A stretch of DNA of 17,413 nt from JALVCQ01 sp964452325 (GTDB lineage Bacteria > Bacteroidota > Bacteroidia > JAADEI01 > JALVCQ01): positions 1 through 17,413 of the forward strand of contig CAYVLB010000034.1 of NCBI GenBank assembly GCA_964452325.1, in the 5' to 3' direction. The notes beneath the pieces are model-generated. The model was given only the letters and a program-made list of their open reading frames with translations, was not told the origin of the DNA and did not search any database. Positions 1 through 8,600 of the stretch are shown here, one piece after another. The stretch's first letter is position 1. Every line of letters begins with the position of its first letter. The translations under genes were made by a program, and so were the position numbers.

Positions 1-295
1 GGCTCATGATCCACATTATTTCGAAGACTTCATTTGGAAGAAAACTTCCATTCATCTAACACTATCGGGGCACACCCATGGCTTCCAAATAGGCGTAGAG
101 ACTGCTGCCTTCCGATGGAGTCCTGCACAGTATGTCTATCGTTTTTGGGCTGGGGCCTATCGATGGAAACATCAAGCCCTCTATGTTAATCGGGGGGTGG
201 GAATGGTTGGCATTCCACTACGGATTGGCATTTGGCCAGAATTGACGTTGATCACACTTCAACGGGGGAATTGGATTACTTCTATCCCCATTTGA
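1..295 (+). CDS. Metallophosphoesterase, calcineurin-like (3' end only)
   Basis: This is the last 97 codons of a gene that begins before the window; the reading frame starts at base 2 and ends with TGA at 293-295. The fragment contains LTLSGHTHGFQIG, where the GHTHG box supplies histidine metal ligands of the calcineurin-like phosphoesterase fold. It then has an AGAY segment and the closing LYVNRGVGMVGIPLRIGI, a C-terminal pattern typical of YaeI/YkuE-like membrane-associated metallophosphoesterases. Such enzymes hydrolyse phosphoesters at a di-metal centre; the substrate cannot be told from this part. The N-terminal DxH and GNHD motifs, and any membrane anchor, lie outside the window. The next gene starts 41 bp downstream on the same strand but has its own promoter-like motif, so co-transcription is uncertain. 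Confidence 0.85.
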   Translation, partial: AHDPHYFEDFIWKKTSIHLTLSGHTHGFQIGVETAAFRWSPAQYVYRFWAGAYRWKHQALYVNRGVGMVGIPLRIGIWPELTLITLQRGNWITSIPI

Positions 296-309
296 TAGGA
301 TATTTGCGT

Positions 310-317
310 TAAATTTG
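310..317 (+). promoter_or_regulatory. Bacteroidota -7 promoter motif, T9SS giant gene
   Basis: TAAATTTG is a perfect match to the Bacteroidota primary-sigma -7 consensus TAnnTTTG and lies 19 nt upstream of the ATG at 337. No well-spaced -33 TTG is evident, so this rests on the -7 element and its position. Confidence 0.4.
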
Positions 318-336
318 CGGCCACTAAAAAAAACAC

Positions 337-2322
337 ATGATGATGAAACAAAAGGTAAACTTAGAGTGGCGCCGTTATGCGGCGTGGGTCGGAATTAGCG
401 CCCTGATATCAGGAGGGCTTGCAAACAACACCTTGTGGGCACAGTGCAATAGTGTGGTGTCTTCCTTCCCCTACGTGGAGAGCTTCGAGAACGGTCCTGC
501 AGGATGGCAGGTAGATACGCAGAGTGGACGAAATAGCACCTTTGAACTGGGCAATCTTAGTGCCTCATCAACACCCGGGGTAATCGATACTGCCGCCGAT
601 GGCGTAATGGCATGGGAAACAGACACAGACGGCAACTACGTGAACAATCAAGGTGATTGGGTGGAAAGCCCATGTTTTGATTTCTCGGGATTTATACATC
701 CGGTCAAGTTTTCTGCATGGGTATGGTGGCATAGCGAATCTGGTTGGGATGGAGCTGCCCTTGATACAATGGTGGGAAGCGGCAATTGGGGACGTGTGGG
801 GCAAAACGGTGACCCCAATAATTGGTATAATAATAGTGCCATCTTAGGGTTAAGTTGGACAGGTAATCAGCATGGGTGGACAGGTACGGGATCGAACAGT
901 AGCGGTGGATGGGTGAAAATTATCCGTTATTTACCCGAGCTGGCGGGGCGGGATAGTGTTAAGTTTCGTTTTGTATTTGGGTCTGATGGTTCCGTTAGTG
1001 GTTATGACGGTTTTGCGTTTGATTATGTGCGGATTGAGGAGGTCAGCAAGGATGTTGGGGTTGTCGCTGTTGATAACCCCGTGACGGGATGTAATTTAGG
1101 TAATAGTGAGCCTATCTGGATTACCGTCAATAATTATGGACGTAATCTCGTGGCAGGTGATACCATTAGCTATGGTGTGCAGGTCAATGGCGGATCGGTA
1201 TGTACGGGTATGATCATAGTGGGTGCAGGGGGGGTGCCTCTGGGTGCGGATACAACCTTCAACACCAATTGTGTGGGAGATTTCAGCACCATAGGGGTAC
1301 ATACTGTGAATGCATGGGCATCTACGCCGGGTGATGTAGATGCTACTAACGATTCGTTAACAACTTCTATCGAAAATAAGGTGCCACCTTCCTTAGGGCC
1401 CGTAGATGTTTTTGTTGATAATTTTGAATGCCTTAGCGATATCACCACCCAAATAAGTGGTACCCTTTTGATGAGTGGTAATCCGACCGCTACGTGGGAA
1501 TATACCAATACCTCCAATGGACGCCTTCAAACCGCATATGTTAATTATGATCCTGTAGGCGGTGCGCGGGCAATCACATTGGATGCCAACCCCTCTGGCA
1601 CTTTTTCTAATAACTGGATTACCCTTGAATTGGATCTTGGCACTTACGATACGGCCCTTGATGAACTTGTACTTTCGCTGTTTGCCCGGGATCACGGAGA
1701 CGAGACCCACTTGGGCGACTCTATTGCCGTACGGGGTAGTGATTCAGATCCGTGGATTAACCTGGTTTCGTATTGGGCGCCGACTGCCCAATGGCAAGAA
1801 TATAGTTTCCATATTACCAATGCCCTTAAGAATGCGGGACAGAACTTTAGTTCCACATTTCAGGTTCGGTTTGCCCAGTATGATAACTTTGCCGTGCCTT
1901 CGGATGGGATCTCCATCGATAAAATTCGAATCTATGAATTGCTGCCAGATGTAGGCGTTACTGCTATTGATAGCCCGGCTTCTGGATGTGGCCTGGATTC
2001 TAATGAAACCATCTGGATGACAATCTATAATTATGGCGCCTCACTTGCTGCCGGCGATACGATATGGTATGAAGTATCCGTTGACGGAGGGACGCCGTGT
2101 TTTGATTATTTGCTAATTGGTACGGGAGGTTTTGCTGCACTAACGGATACATTAGTAGAGACCAATTGCACGGGTGATTTTAGCGCAAATGGCAATCATC
2201 TTGTGGTGGCAGGGGCATTCCACCTGATGGACGTGGATACAACCAATGACTTCGACACCGCTACCATAACTACCATCCCCACCATTAGTTCGTTCCCTTA
2301 CGTGGAAGACTTTGAAAGTTGA
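337..2322 (+). CDS. T9SS-secreted giant multidomain protein, N-terminal half (ends at in-frame TGA)
   Basis: This is the 661-codon front part of a gene that reads on in the same frame to 4392. ATG triplets at 337, 340 and 343 are all possible starts. Residues 1-36 form a Sec signal peptide: basic WRR, a hydrophobic stretch, then a likely cleavage near LWAQ-CN. Next come a lectin/MAM-like beta-sandwich (about 46-235), a CARDB-like domain (about 238-346), a second beta-sandwich (about 357-534) and a second CARDB-like domain (about 537-646). The opening of a third sandwich, SSFPYVEDFES, then runs into TGA at codon 662. Copy one has SSFPYVESFENGPAGW and copy three has SSFPYVEDFES-stop-PGGW, so the stop falls inside a conserved motif. 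A product ending here would lack the repeats and the T9SS sorting domain and would probably stay in the periplasm. The role is unknown; an adhesin or surface protein is plausible. Confidence 0.8.
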   Translation: MMMKQKVNLEWRRYAAWVGISALISGGLANNTLWAQCNSVVSSFPYVESFENGPAGWQVDTQSGRNSTFELGNLSASSTPGVIDTAADGVMAWETDTDGNYVNNQGDWVESPCFDFSGFIHPVKFSAWVWWHSESGWDGAALDTMVGSGNWGRVGQNGDPNNWYNNSAILGLSWTGNQHGWTGTGSNSSGGWVKIIRYLPELAGRDSVKFRFVFGSDGSVSGYDGFAFDYVRIEEVSKDVGVVAVDNPVTGCNLGNSEPIWITVNNYGRNLVAGDTISYGVQVNGGSVCTGMIIVGAGGVPLGADTTFNTNCVGDFSTIGVHTVNAWASTPGDVDATNDSLTTSIENKVPPSLGPVDVFVDNFECLSDITTQISGTLLMSGNPTATWEYTNTSNGRLQTAYVNYDPVGGARAITLDANPSGTFSNNWITLELDLGTYDTALDELVLSLFARDHGDETHLGDSIAVRGSDSDPWINLVSYWAPTAQWQEYSFHITNALKNAGQNFSSTFQVRFAQYDNFAVPSDGISIDKIRIYELLPDVGVTAIDSPASGCGLDSNETIWMTIYNYGASLAAGDTIWYEVSVDGGTPCFDYLLIGTGGFAALTDTLVETNCTGDFSANGNHLVVAGAFHLMDVDTTNDFDTATITTIPTISSFPYVEDFES

Positions 2323-2433
2323 CCGGGCGGATGGTATAACATATCAGTAACTGGTGGAACTTCTCCATGGGAGCATGGTGATCCGTCGGCGTATTCCTAT
2401 GGTGTCAATGATATCGATACTGCGGGAGAAGGG

Positions 2434-4392
2434 ATGTATGCCTGGGAAGTGGATATCGACGGAGGATATGACAATAGTCAAGTGGTTGTGCTGGCATCGC
2501 CGTGCTTTGATTTTAGCGGTCAAGGGCAGGTTACCATTGCGTTCAAAGGCTATTGGGATTCGGAATCTCATTGGGACGGTACCCGCCTCGACACATTGGT
2601 CATAAGTCGATCGGGTGTAAATGGTGTGGTTAATGGGCAGAATGCAACGAATTGGTATAACTATACCTCGGTGGTTGCCCTTGGAACGGGTGGTTGGAGT
2701 GGAACCAGTGCTGGATGGATGGATGTATCTAAGGTGTTTAACTACGAGCTGGCCGGTCAAGAAGTTCAATTCGGATTTATTTTTGCCAGTGATGGATCGG
2801 TCAATGGATATGACGGCTTTGGAGTGGATAGCTTTGTAGTTTCGGTCTTAAGCTATTGTTATTTGGATACCGATACGGTGAGCATCTGTGCAGGTGACAG
2901 TATCCTTATTCATGGTCAGTGGCAATCGGTAGCAGGAACATACGTTGATACCTTTCAGGTGGGAGGATGCGATAGCATTTCAATAATTGTCCTTACCGTG
3001 CTGCCTTCCTCCACTGTTTCGATAATGGATACCATATGTCAGGGTGATACGCTCTGGTTTGGTGGTACGCCCTACACCCAAGGGGGCGTGTATGTGGATA
3101 CGCTTGTGGCGGCTAACGGATGTGATAGTATTGTCACACTTACGCTCACTATGTTGCCATCATCGTCCTATGCAATCAATGATACCATTTGCATGGGTGA
3201 TACGGCATGGGTGGCAGGCGTACCATTTACCCAGGCTGGGACCCATACCGTTACCGTAAGTGCTGCGAATGGGTGTGACAGTGTAATTACACTCAATCTG
3301 GTAGTTAATCAGCCATCTACATATGCCGATACCATTACGATTTGTCAGGGGGATAGTGCGTTGATTCATGGTCAGTGGCAGACGCAGCCGGGCGTGTATG
3401 TGGGCACGTATAGTGCTGTTAATGGGTGTGATAGTGTGGTGAGTACGACATTGGTGGTTCATCCGACCTATTCGGTTTCGGACACGGTGGAGATTTGTCA
3501 GGGGGATAGTGCGTTGATTCATGGTCAGTGGCAGACGCAGCCGGGCGTGTATGTGGGCACGTATAGTACTGTTAATGGGTGTGATAGTGTGGTGAGTACG
3601 ACATTGGTGGTTCATCCGACTTATTCGGTTTTGGATACGGTGGAGATTTGCCAAGGGGATAGTGCGTTGATTCATGGTCAGTGGCAGACGCAGCCGGGCG
3701 TGTATGCGCACACATATTCTTCGGCGAGTGGATGTGATAGCAATGTTTACATTACATTGGTGGTTCATCCGACCTATGCGGTCAGTGTCAATGATACTAT
3801 TTGTGCGGGAGATACTGCATGGGTGGGGAATGTTCCCTATACCCAGGCAGGCACCTATACTCAAACCCTTAGTAGCTCAGCTGGATGCGACAGTGTGGTG
3901 ACCCTTAACCTATCGGTGATTATGGTAGATACTACCATTACGGTATTGGGGGATACGTTGATGGTGCAACAAGCCAATGCGGTGTATCAGTGGTTGATGT
4001 GTGATAGCAATATGACTCCGATTGCGGGTGCGACGAATCAGACATACACTCCCGCCAGGAGTGGTTCGTATGCTGTCCAGGTAACCTATATGGGTTGTGT
4101 GGTTACTTCCAGTTGTCATGTAGTGGTGATGGCCGGTCTTGCCGAAGTCGAACGTACATTCGGATTAAAAGTATTCCCCAATCCAACGCGGGGCATGCTT
4201 TACTTTGAAGCGGCGGCTCCTGGTACGTACAATCTGCGTTTGTATGATGTGTTGGGTAAGGAATATTGGCGTCGCCAGGTATCAGTGCAAGGGCGTTATG
4301 CGCTTCATCTCGGTGATATCCCGAAAGGAATTTACTTCCTAGAGGTGGGTAACGGCAATCGTGTGGAAGTGATTCAGTTGCGGGTGGAATAA
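2434..4392 (+). CDS. T9SS giant protein, C-terminal half with Cys repeats and sorting domain
   Basis: This is the same reading frame as the preceding gene after its TGA. Homology resumes at once at 2323 (PGGWYN), so the ATG at 2434 lies inside a domain and is probably not a natural start. Numbered on the whole frame, it holds the third beta-sandwich (about 654-838, closely resembling the first: SPCFDFSG, DGSVNGYDGFG). Seven repeats of about 51 residues start at residue 850, each with an ICxGDS/T...GCDS cysteine pair. An Ig-like segment ending TYTPARSGSYAVQVTY follows. The end is a type A T9SS sorting domain (about 1275-1351) with VFPNPTRG, LYDVLGKE, LGDIPKGIYFLEV and a basic terminus. The full frame would encode about 1351 residues. 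On its own this half has no signal peptide and should not be exported, so the gene is either a pseudogene, recoded, or affected by a base error. Confidence 0.75.
   Translation: MYAWEVDIDGGYDNSQVVVLASPCFDFSGQGQVTIAFKGYWDSESHWDGTRLDTLVISRSGVNGVVNGQNATNWYNYTSVVALGTGGWSGTSAGWMDVSKVFNYELAGQEVQFGFIFASDGSVNGYDGFGVDSFVVSVLSYCYLDTDTVSICAGDSILIHGQWQSVAGTYVDTFQVGGCDSISIIVLTVLPSSTVSIMDTICQGDTLWFGGTPYTQGGVYVDTLVAANGCDSIVTLTLTMLPSSSYAINDTICMGDTAWVAGVPFTQAGTHTVTVSAANGCDSVITLNLVVNQPSTYADTITICQGDSALIHGQWQTQPGVYVGTYSAVNGCDSVVSTTLVVHPTYSVSDTVEICQGDSALIHGQWQTQPGVYVGTYSTVNGCDSVVSTTLVVHPTYSVLDTVEICQGDSALIHGQWQTQPGVYAHTYSSASGCDSNVYITLVVHPTYAVSVNDTICAGDTAWVGNVPYTQAGTYTQTLSSSAGCDSVVTLNLSVIMVDTTITVLGDTLMVQQANAVYQWLMCDSNMTPIAGATNQTYTPARSGSYAVQVTYMGCVVTSSCHVVVMAGLAEVERTFGLKVFPNPTRGMLYFEAAAPGTYNLRLYDVLGKEYWRRQVSVQGRYALHLGDIPKGIYFLEVGNGNRVEVIQLRVE
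2884..3951 (+). repeat. Seven in-frame tandem repeats, about 153 bp each
   Basis: Unit starts at the codon before the first conserved Cys are 2884, 3034, 3187, 3340, 3493, 3646 and 3799: one 150-bp step, then five of exactly 153 bp (51 codons). Units come in two protein flavours. Type A has GDSxLIHGQWQ (units 1, 4, 5, 6) and type B has GDTxW...PYTQ or PFTQ (units 2, 3, 7). Units 4 and 5 differ at only 4 of 153 bases. Unit 6 shares the first 60 or so bases almost exactly, then diverges and rejoins near GGTGGTTCATCCGAC. Each unit has two cysteines, which could form a disulfide. Confidence 0.9.
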
Positions 4393-4419
4393 TAATTCAT
4401 CCCAGGTAGGAGGTTAGTG

Positions 4420-4459
4420 AATACCGCTCGTCCCAATTCATCGGGACGAGCGGTATTTT
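4420..4459 (+). terminator. Strong hairpin terminator after T9SS gene
   Basis: AATACCGCTCGTCCC (4420-4434) pairs perfectly with GGGACGAGCGGTATT (4443-4457): a 15-bp, GC-rich stem with an 8-nt loop, ending in a short T run (TTTT then A). It lies 28 bp after the stop at 4392 and before the recA promoter motif, as expected for an intrinsic terminator. Confidence 0.8.
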
Positions 4460-4496
4460 AATAGGGTACAACCCCCTAAATGGATGGAAGTGTGTT

Positions 4497-4504
4497 TAAC
4501 TTTG
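4497..4504 (+). promoter_or_regulatory. Bacteroidota -7 promoter motif, recA
   Basis: TAACTTTG matches TAnnTTTG exactly, 28 nt upstream of the recA ATG and downstream of the hairpin terminator. No clear -33 TTG at standard spacing and no obvious LexA-type palindrome is visible nearby. Confidence 0.45.
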
Positions 4505-4532
4505 GATGCCTTAAAACCTTGAACTGTCAGAG

Positions 4533-5525
4533 ATGAGTAATGAAAAGGAAAAAATGCTGGAAGCTACGCTGAAGCGCCTTGAAAAATTGCATGGGAGGGG
4601 CATTGTCATGCGGTTAAGTGATGACAAGGTCGAAGATCTTGAAACAATCAGCACCGGGTCTTTGGGATTGGATATTGCCCTTGGGGTTGGGGGATTGCCC
4701 AGGGGGCGAATCGTCGAGATTTTTGGTCCCGAATCCTCGGGAAAGACTACGTTGGCATTGCATGTGATCGCAGAAGTTCATCGGCAAGGAGGGGTAGCCG
4801 CGTTCATTGATGCCGAACATGCATTTGATCGTTTCTATGCTGAAAAGCTCGGTATTGACACGGATAATCTGTTTATTTCACAGCCGGACAGTGGCGAACA
4901 AGCACTTGAAGTTGCCGATTATTTAATACGATCTGGCGTGATAGATGTGATTGTCATTGATTCGGTGGCAGCTTTAGTTCCCCGTGCCGAACTGGAGGGT
5001 GAGATGGGGGATGCTAAAGTGGGGCTGCAAGCGCGGTTGATGTCGCAAGCCCTTCGAAAACTAACCGCATCCATTAGTCGGACGAAAAGCGTGTGTATCT
5101 TTATTAATCAATTGCGGGAAAAGATCGGGATCATGTATGGCAATCCGGAGACAACCACTGGGGGTAATGCACTTAAGTTTTATTCGTCAGTCAGACTGGA
5201 CATTCGACGGATTGGAGCCATTAAATCGGGCAGTGAAGTTCTGGGAAATCGGGTGCGCGTCAAGGTAGCAAAGAACAAAGTTGCTCCGCCGTTTAAGACG
5301 GCTGAATTCGATATCATCTATGGAGAGGGAGTTTCTAAGGTAGGGGAATTGGTGGATCTGGGCGTAAAATATGATATTATTCAGCGGAGCGGTTCGTGGT
5401 ATAGTTACAATGGTAACCGCTTGGGTCAGGGACGCGATGCGGTAGTCCAGCTGTTGCGGGATAATCCTGAATTTGCGCAGGAAATTGAATCTTCGATTCG
5501 CCATAAAGTGCTGGATGCGCGTTAA
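4533..5525 (+). CDS. recA: RecA recombinase
   Basis: This is a 330-residue RecA, the ATP-dependent strand-exchange protein of homologous recombination and repair in the cytoplasm. Visible features are Walker A GPESSGKT (65-72), the DAEHAFD segment (93-99), Walker B VIVIDS (139-144), the L1 region ELEGEMGD (153-160), and the L2 region beginning NQLREKIGIMYGNPETTTGG (192-211). ALKFYSSVRLDIRR follows. The protein is at the short end of the family: it stops at KVLDAR and lacks the long acidic C-terminal tail seen in E. coli RecA (352 residues). L2 carries Tyr202 where most bacterial RecAs have Phe, and DAEHAFD has Phe for the usual Leu. The gene sits between a strong upstream terminator and dnaE, with its own -7 motif. 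The assignment is secure. Confidence 0.98.
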   Translation: MSNEKEKMLEATLKRLEKLHGRGIVMRLSDDKVEDLETISTGSLGLDIALGVGGLPRGRIVEIFGPESSGKTTLALHVIAEVHRQGGVAAFIDAEHAFDRFYAEKLGIDTDNLFISQPDSGEQALEVADYLIRSGVIDVIVIDSVAALVPRAELEGEMGDAKVGLQARLMSQALRKLTASISRTKSVCIFINQLREKIGIMYGNPETTTGGNALKFYSSVRLDIRRIGAIKSGSEVLGNRVRVKVAKNKVAPPFKTAEFDIIYGEGVSKVGELVDLGVKYDIIQRSGSWYSYNGNRLGQGRDAVVQLLRDNPEFAQEIESSIRHKVLDAR

Positions 5526-5567
5526 ATTCATTGTCTCCTTTTCACCATATCGTTTGGGGGGGTACGC

Positions 5568-5609
5568 ATGAAGAGCAAAATCCTTAACGGTTGGGTATTC
5601 CAGCAATGA
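5568..5609 (+). other. Possible 13-codon leader ORF overlapping dnaE start
   Basis: ATG at 5568 opens a 13-residue frame (MKSKILNGWVFQQ) whose TGA at 5607-5609 overlaps the dnaE ATG at 5606-5608 in an ATGA arrangement. It lies in the 80-bp recA-dnaE gap, after a run of seven G. The ATGA overlap suggests possible translational coupling, but an ORF this short could easily arise by chance. Confidence 0.2.
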
Positions 5610-8600
5610 AAAACTTTGTTCACTTACACGTCCATAGCCATTATTCGCTATTGGATGGGGCGGCGGATGTGGTGGATCTAATAAAAGCCGCCAAGCAACA
5701 TGGATCGCCAGCCATTGCCTTGACGGATCACGGTAACATGCATGGCGTCGTCGACTTTGTGCTGGCAGCACGCAAGGCAGGTATCAAGCCGATTATTGGG
5801 TGTGAATTTTACTTGGCATCCATTGACCGATCACGTCGAGACCGCTTGGAGAAGACCTACCACCAACTCCTACTTGCGTATAACTCCACGGGCTATCAGA
5901 ACCTTATTAAACTGTCTTCATTAGCTTTTATCGAAGGGTTTTATGGTAAACCCCGCATTGATAAAGAGTTATTGAAGCAATATTCTGACGGACTAATTGC
6001 CACTTCGTGTTGCCTGGCGGCGGAAATCCCCCAAACTATCTTAAATGAAGGTGAAACGGCCGCTAGGGAAAAGCTATTTGAATGGTTGGATATTTTCGGA
6101 CCGGACCGTTTTTACCTTGAAGTGCAACGTCACGGTTTGCATGACGAGGCCCAACAACGGGTCAATGAAGTGCTCTATCGATGGGGCCAAGAGTTAAACC
6201 TGAAAGTAGTGGCTACAAATGACGTGCATTATCTTCATAAGGAAGATGCAGAAGCTCACGATATCTTGCTGAGCCTTCAGACGGGGGCCAAATTGGATGA
6301 TCCGAATCGTCTCCGGTTTGACTCGGATGAATATTACCTGAAGTCTCCCTCCGAAATGGCACGTCAATTTGCTGACCACCCGGAAGTGCTTGAAACAGCC
6401 CTCGAAGTGGCAGATCGGGTGGATGAGATCCATCTCGAACGGGATATTCTGCTGCCAAATTTCCCGATTCCTTCCGGGTTTGAAAGTGCATTCGACTACT
6501 TACGACATCTCACCTACAAAGGTGCAAAACATCGGTATGACACCATCTTGCCAGAGGTAGAACAGCGGATTGAATCGGAACTGGATATAATTCGAAAAAC
6601 AGGATTTGAAGGGTATTTTCTGATTGTGCAGGACTTTATCCAGGCCGCCCGCAATGAGGGTATTAGTGTGGGACCTGGTCGGGGGTCTGCGGTCGGATCA
6701 GTGGTAAGTTATTGTTTGGGCATTACCAACGTGGATCCGATGCGTTACGACCTTCTATTTGAAAGGTTTTTGAATCCTGAACGGGTCTCAATGCCTGATA
6801 TGGATATCGACTTTGAGGACCGCCGTCGGGAGTGGGTGATTCGGTATGTGGCCAATAAATATGGCCGTAACAGCGTTGGCCAGATTGTGACCTACGGGGT
6901 CATGAAGGCACGTTCTGCCATTCGGGATGTGGGGCGCGTACTTCAAGTCCCCCTCAAACAGGTAGATCGCTTAGCCAAGCTCATTCCACCGGACCATCCA
7001 TCGAATACCTCAATCCTTGAAATCCCTGAGATTCAACACGCGTATCAAAACGGCGAAGCATCGATCCGTCGCCTCATAGAAATGGCCGATCGCCTCAAAG
7101 GCGTCGTCCGTCATCGGAGTAAACATGCTGCCGGCGTAATTATTGCGCCTGGCGAATTGATGAACTATATCCCTGTGTGGACATCTGGAGGAGCGAGCCG
7201 CAACGATCCGACCGAATGCGAGGAACTACTTTCCTCTCAATACGATATGCGGTGTGTGGAAAAGGTAGGAATGCTTAAAATGGACTTTTTGGGCCTTCGC
7301 ACGCTGACCATCGTTCAGGATGCGCTTCGTAATATCGAACAACGCACGGGTCGACGGCTTGATATGAATAGTATTCCGCTGGATGATTCTGCCACTTTTG
7401 CATTGTATCAGCGTGGAGACACCATTGGAACCTTTCAGTTTGAATCGGAAGGAATGCGGACGTGGCTACGGAGCCTCAAGCCCACCACCATTGACGACTT
7501 AATTGCCTTGAATGCTCTCTATCGCCCCGGTCCCATGGATTTCATACCCAACTACGTCCGTCGCAAGCATGGACAAGAGCAAGTAACCTATCCGCATCCA
7601 TTGCTCGAACCCATCCTGCGTCCGACCTATGGCATTTTCGTATATCAGGAACAAATCATGCAAGCAGCTCAGGTGGCTGCAGGATTTACCTTAGGTAAAG
7701 CGGATATACTACGGCGTGCTATGGGGAAGAAGAAAGCGGATGAAATGGCCCGGATGAAGGAAGAGTTTTTAGAGGGGGCAAAGGCCAAGGGAATCAGTCA
7801 AGGTGAAGCCCAGCGCATATGGGATATGATGGCCAAGTTTGCCGAATATGGTTTTAACAAAAGCCATGCAGCTGCCTATGCCCATATGGCCTACCAAACT
7901 GCTTACCTTAAAGCCAATTATCCTGCAGAATTTATGGCAGCCTTGCTCTCCAACAATATGGGTGAGCTTAGTAGAGTATACCGCTATATCCGAGAAGCCC
8001 AGCGGATGAACCTTCAATTGTTGGGCCCTGATATTAATGAGAGTCACTATAGTTTTTCTGTTACTTCCGATGGTCGGCTGCGGTTTGGTTTAGGAGCGGT
8101 CAAAAACGTGGGTGAGAAGGCTGTACGTCATATTATCACCAGGCGTGAGGAAGGCGGGCCATATCGGGATATTTATGACTTTGTGGAACGGGTCGACCTT
8201 TCCATAGTGCAACGCAATGTGATGGAAGCATTGGCTGCAGTTGGGGCTTTTGACAGCCTTGCCACCGAAACGGTTCCCATCCACCGGGCTGCCCTGATTG
8301 AGGAGGACGGTAGCGTAGGGGGGGAAGCCAAGTCATTTATTGCTCGGCTAATCGATTATGGTAAGAAGTTTCAAGAAGCTCATAAGAGTGTGGCCAATTC
8401 GTTGTTTGGTGCGGAAGTCATAGAAATTCAAAAACCGCCTGTGCCCAAGGTCCCGCCATGGGATATTCATCAGGTGTTGCGGAAAGAAAAAGAATTTGGG
8501 GGATTTTATTTTTCTGGGCATCCATTGAATAAGTATGCCGCATTGCTGCCGTGGTTGACTTCGGTTTCATTGGCGGAGTTTCATCAGAAAGAGGGGGAGT

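Noticed and set aside
2320..2322. TGA read as Trp genome-wide (altered genetic code)
   Set aside because: trxA, the GT2 gene and the metallophosphoesterase end at TGA at natural family lengths, so TGA works as a stop here.
2320..2322. TGA as selenocysteine
   Set aside because: The site is a Gly/Trp-like position in a structural surface domain, with no redox motif and no evident SECIS-like hairpin straight after it.
3160..3864. Long minus-strand open frame (234 codons)
   Set aside because: It is antisense to the tandem repeats, and its repetitive protein merely mirrors them. It has no recognisable domain.
2884..3951. CRISPR-like periodic repeat
   Set aside because: The period is about 153 bp, exactly in codon frame, with whole units conserved at the protein level. 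It lacks the short repeat/unique spacer pattern.
4460..4532. LexA/SOS box upstream of recA
   Set aside because: I searched by eye for CTGT-N8-ACAG and similar palindromes and found none convincing.
5591..5605. Upstream TTG start for dnaE
   Set aside because: The ATG at 5606 gives the canonical DnaE N-terminus with HLHVHS near residue 10; the extra five residues have no support.
5187..5771. Minus-strand 194-codon frame across recA and dnaE ends
   Set aside because: It is antisense to two conserved genes and shows no recognisable motif or plausible start context.
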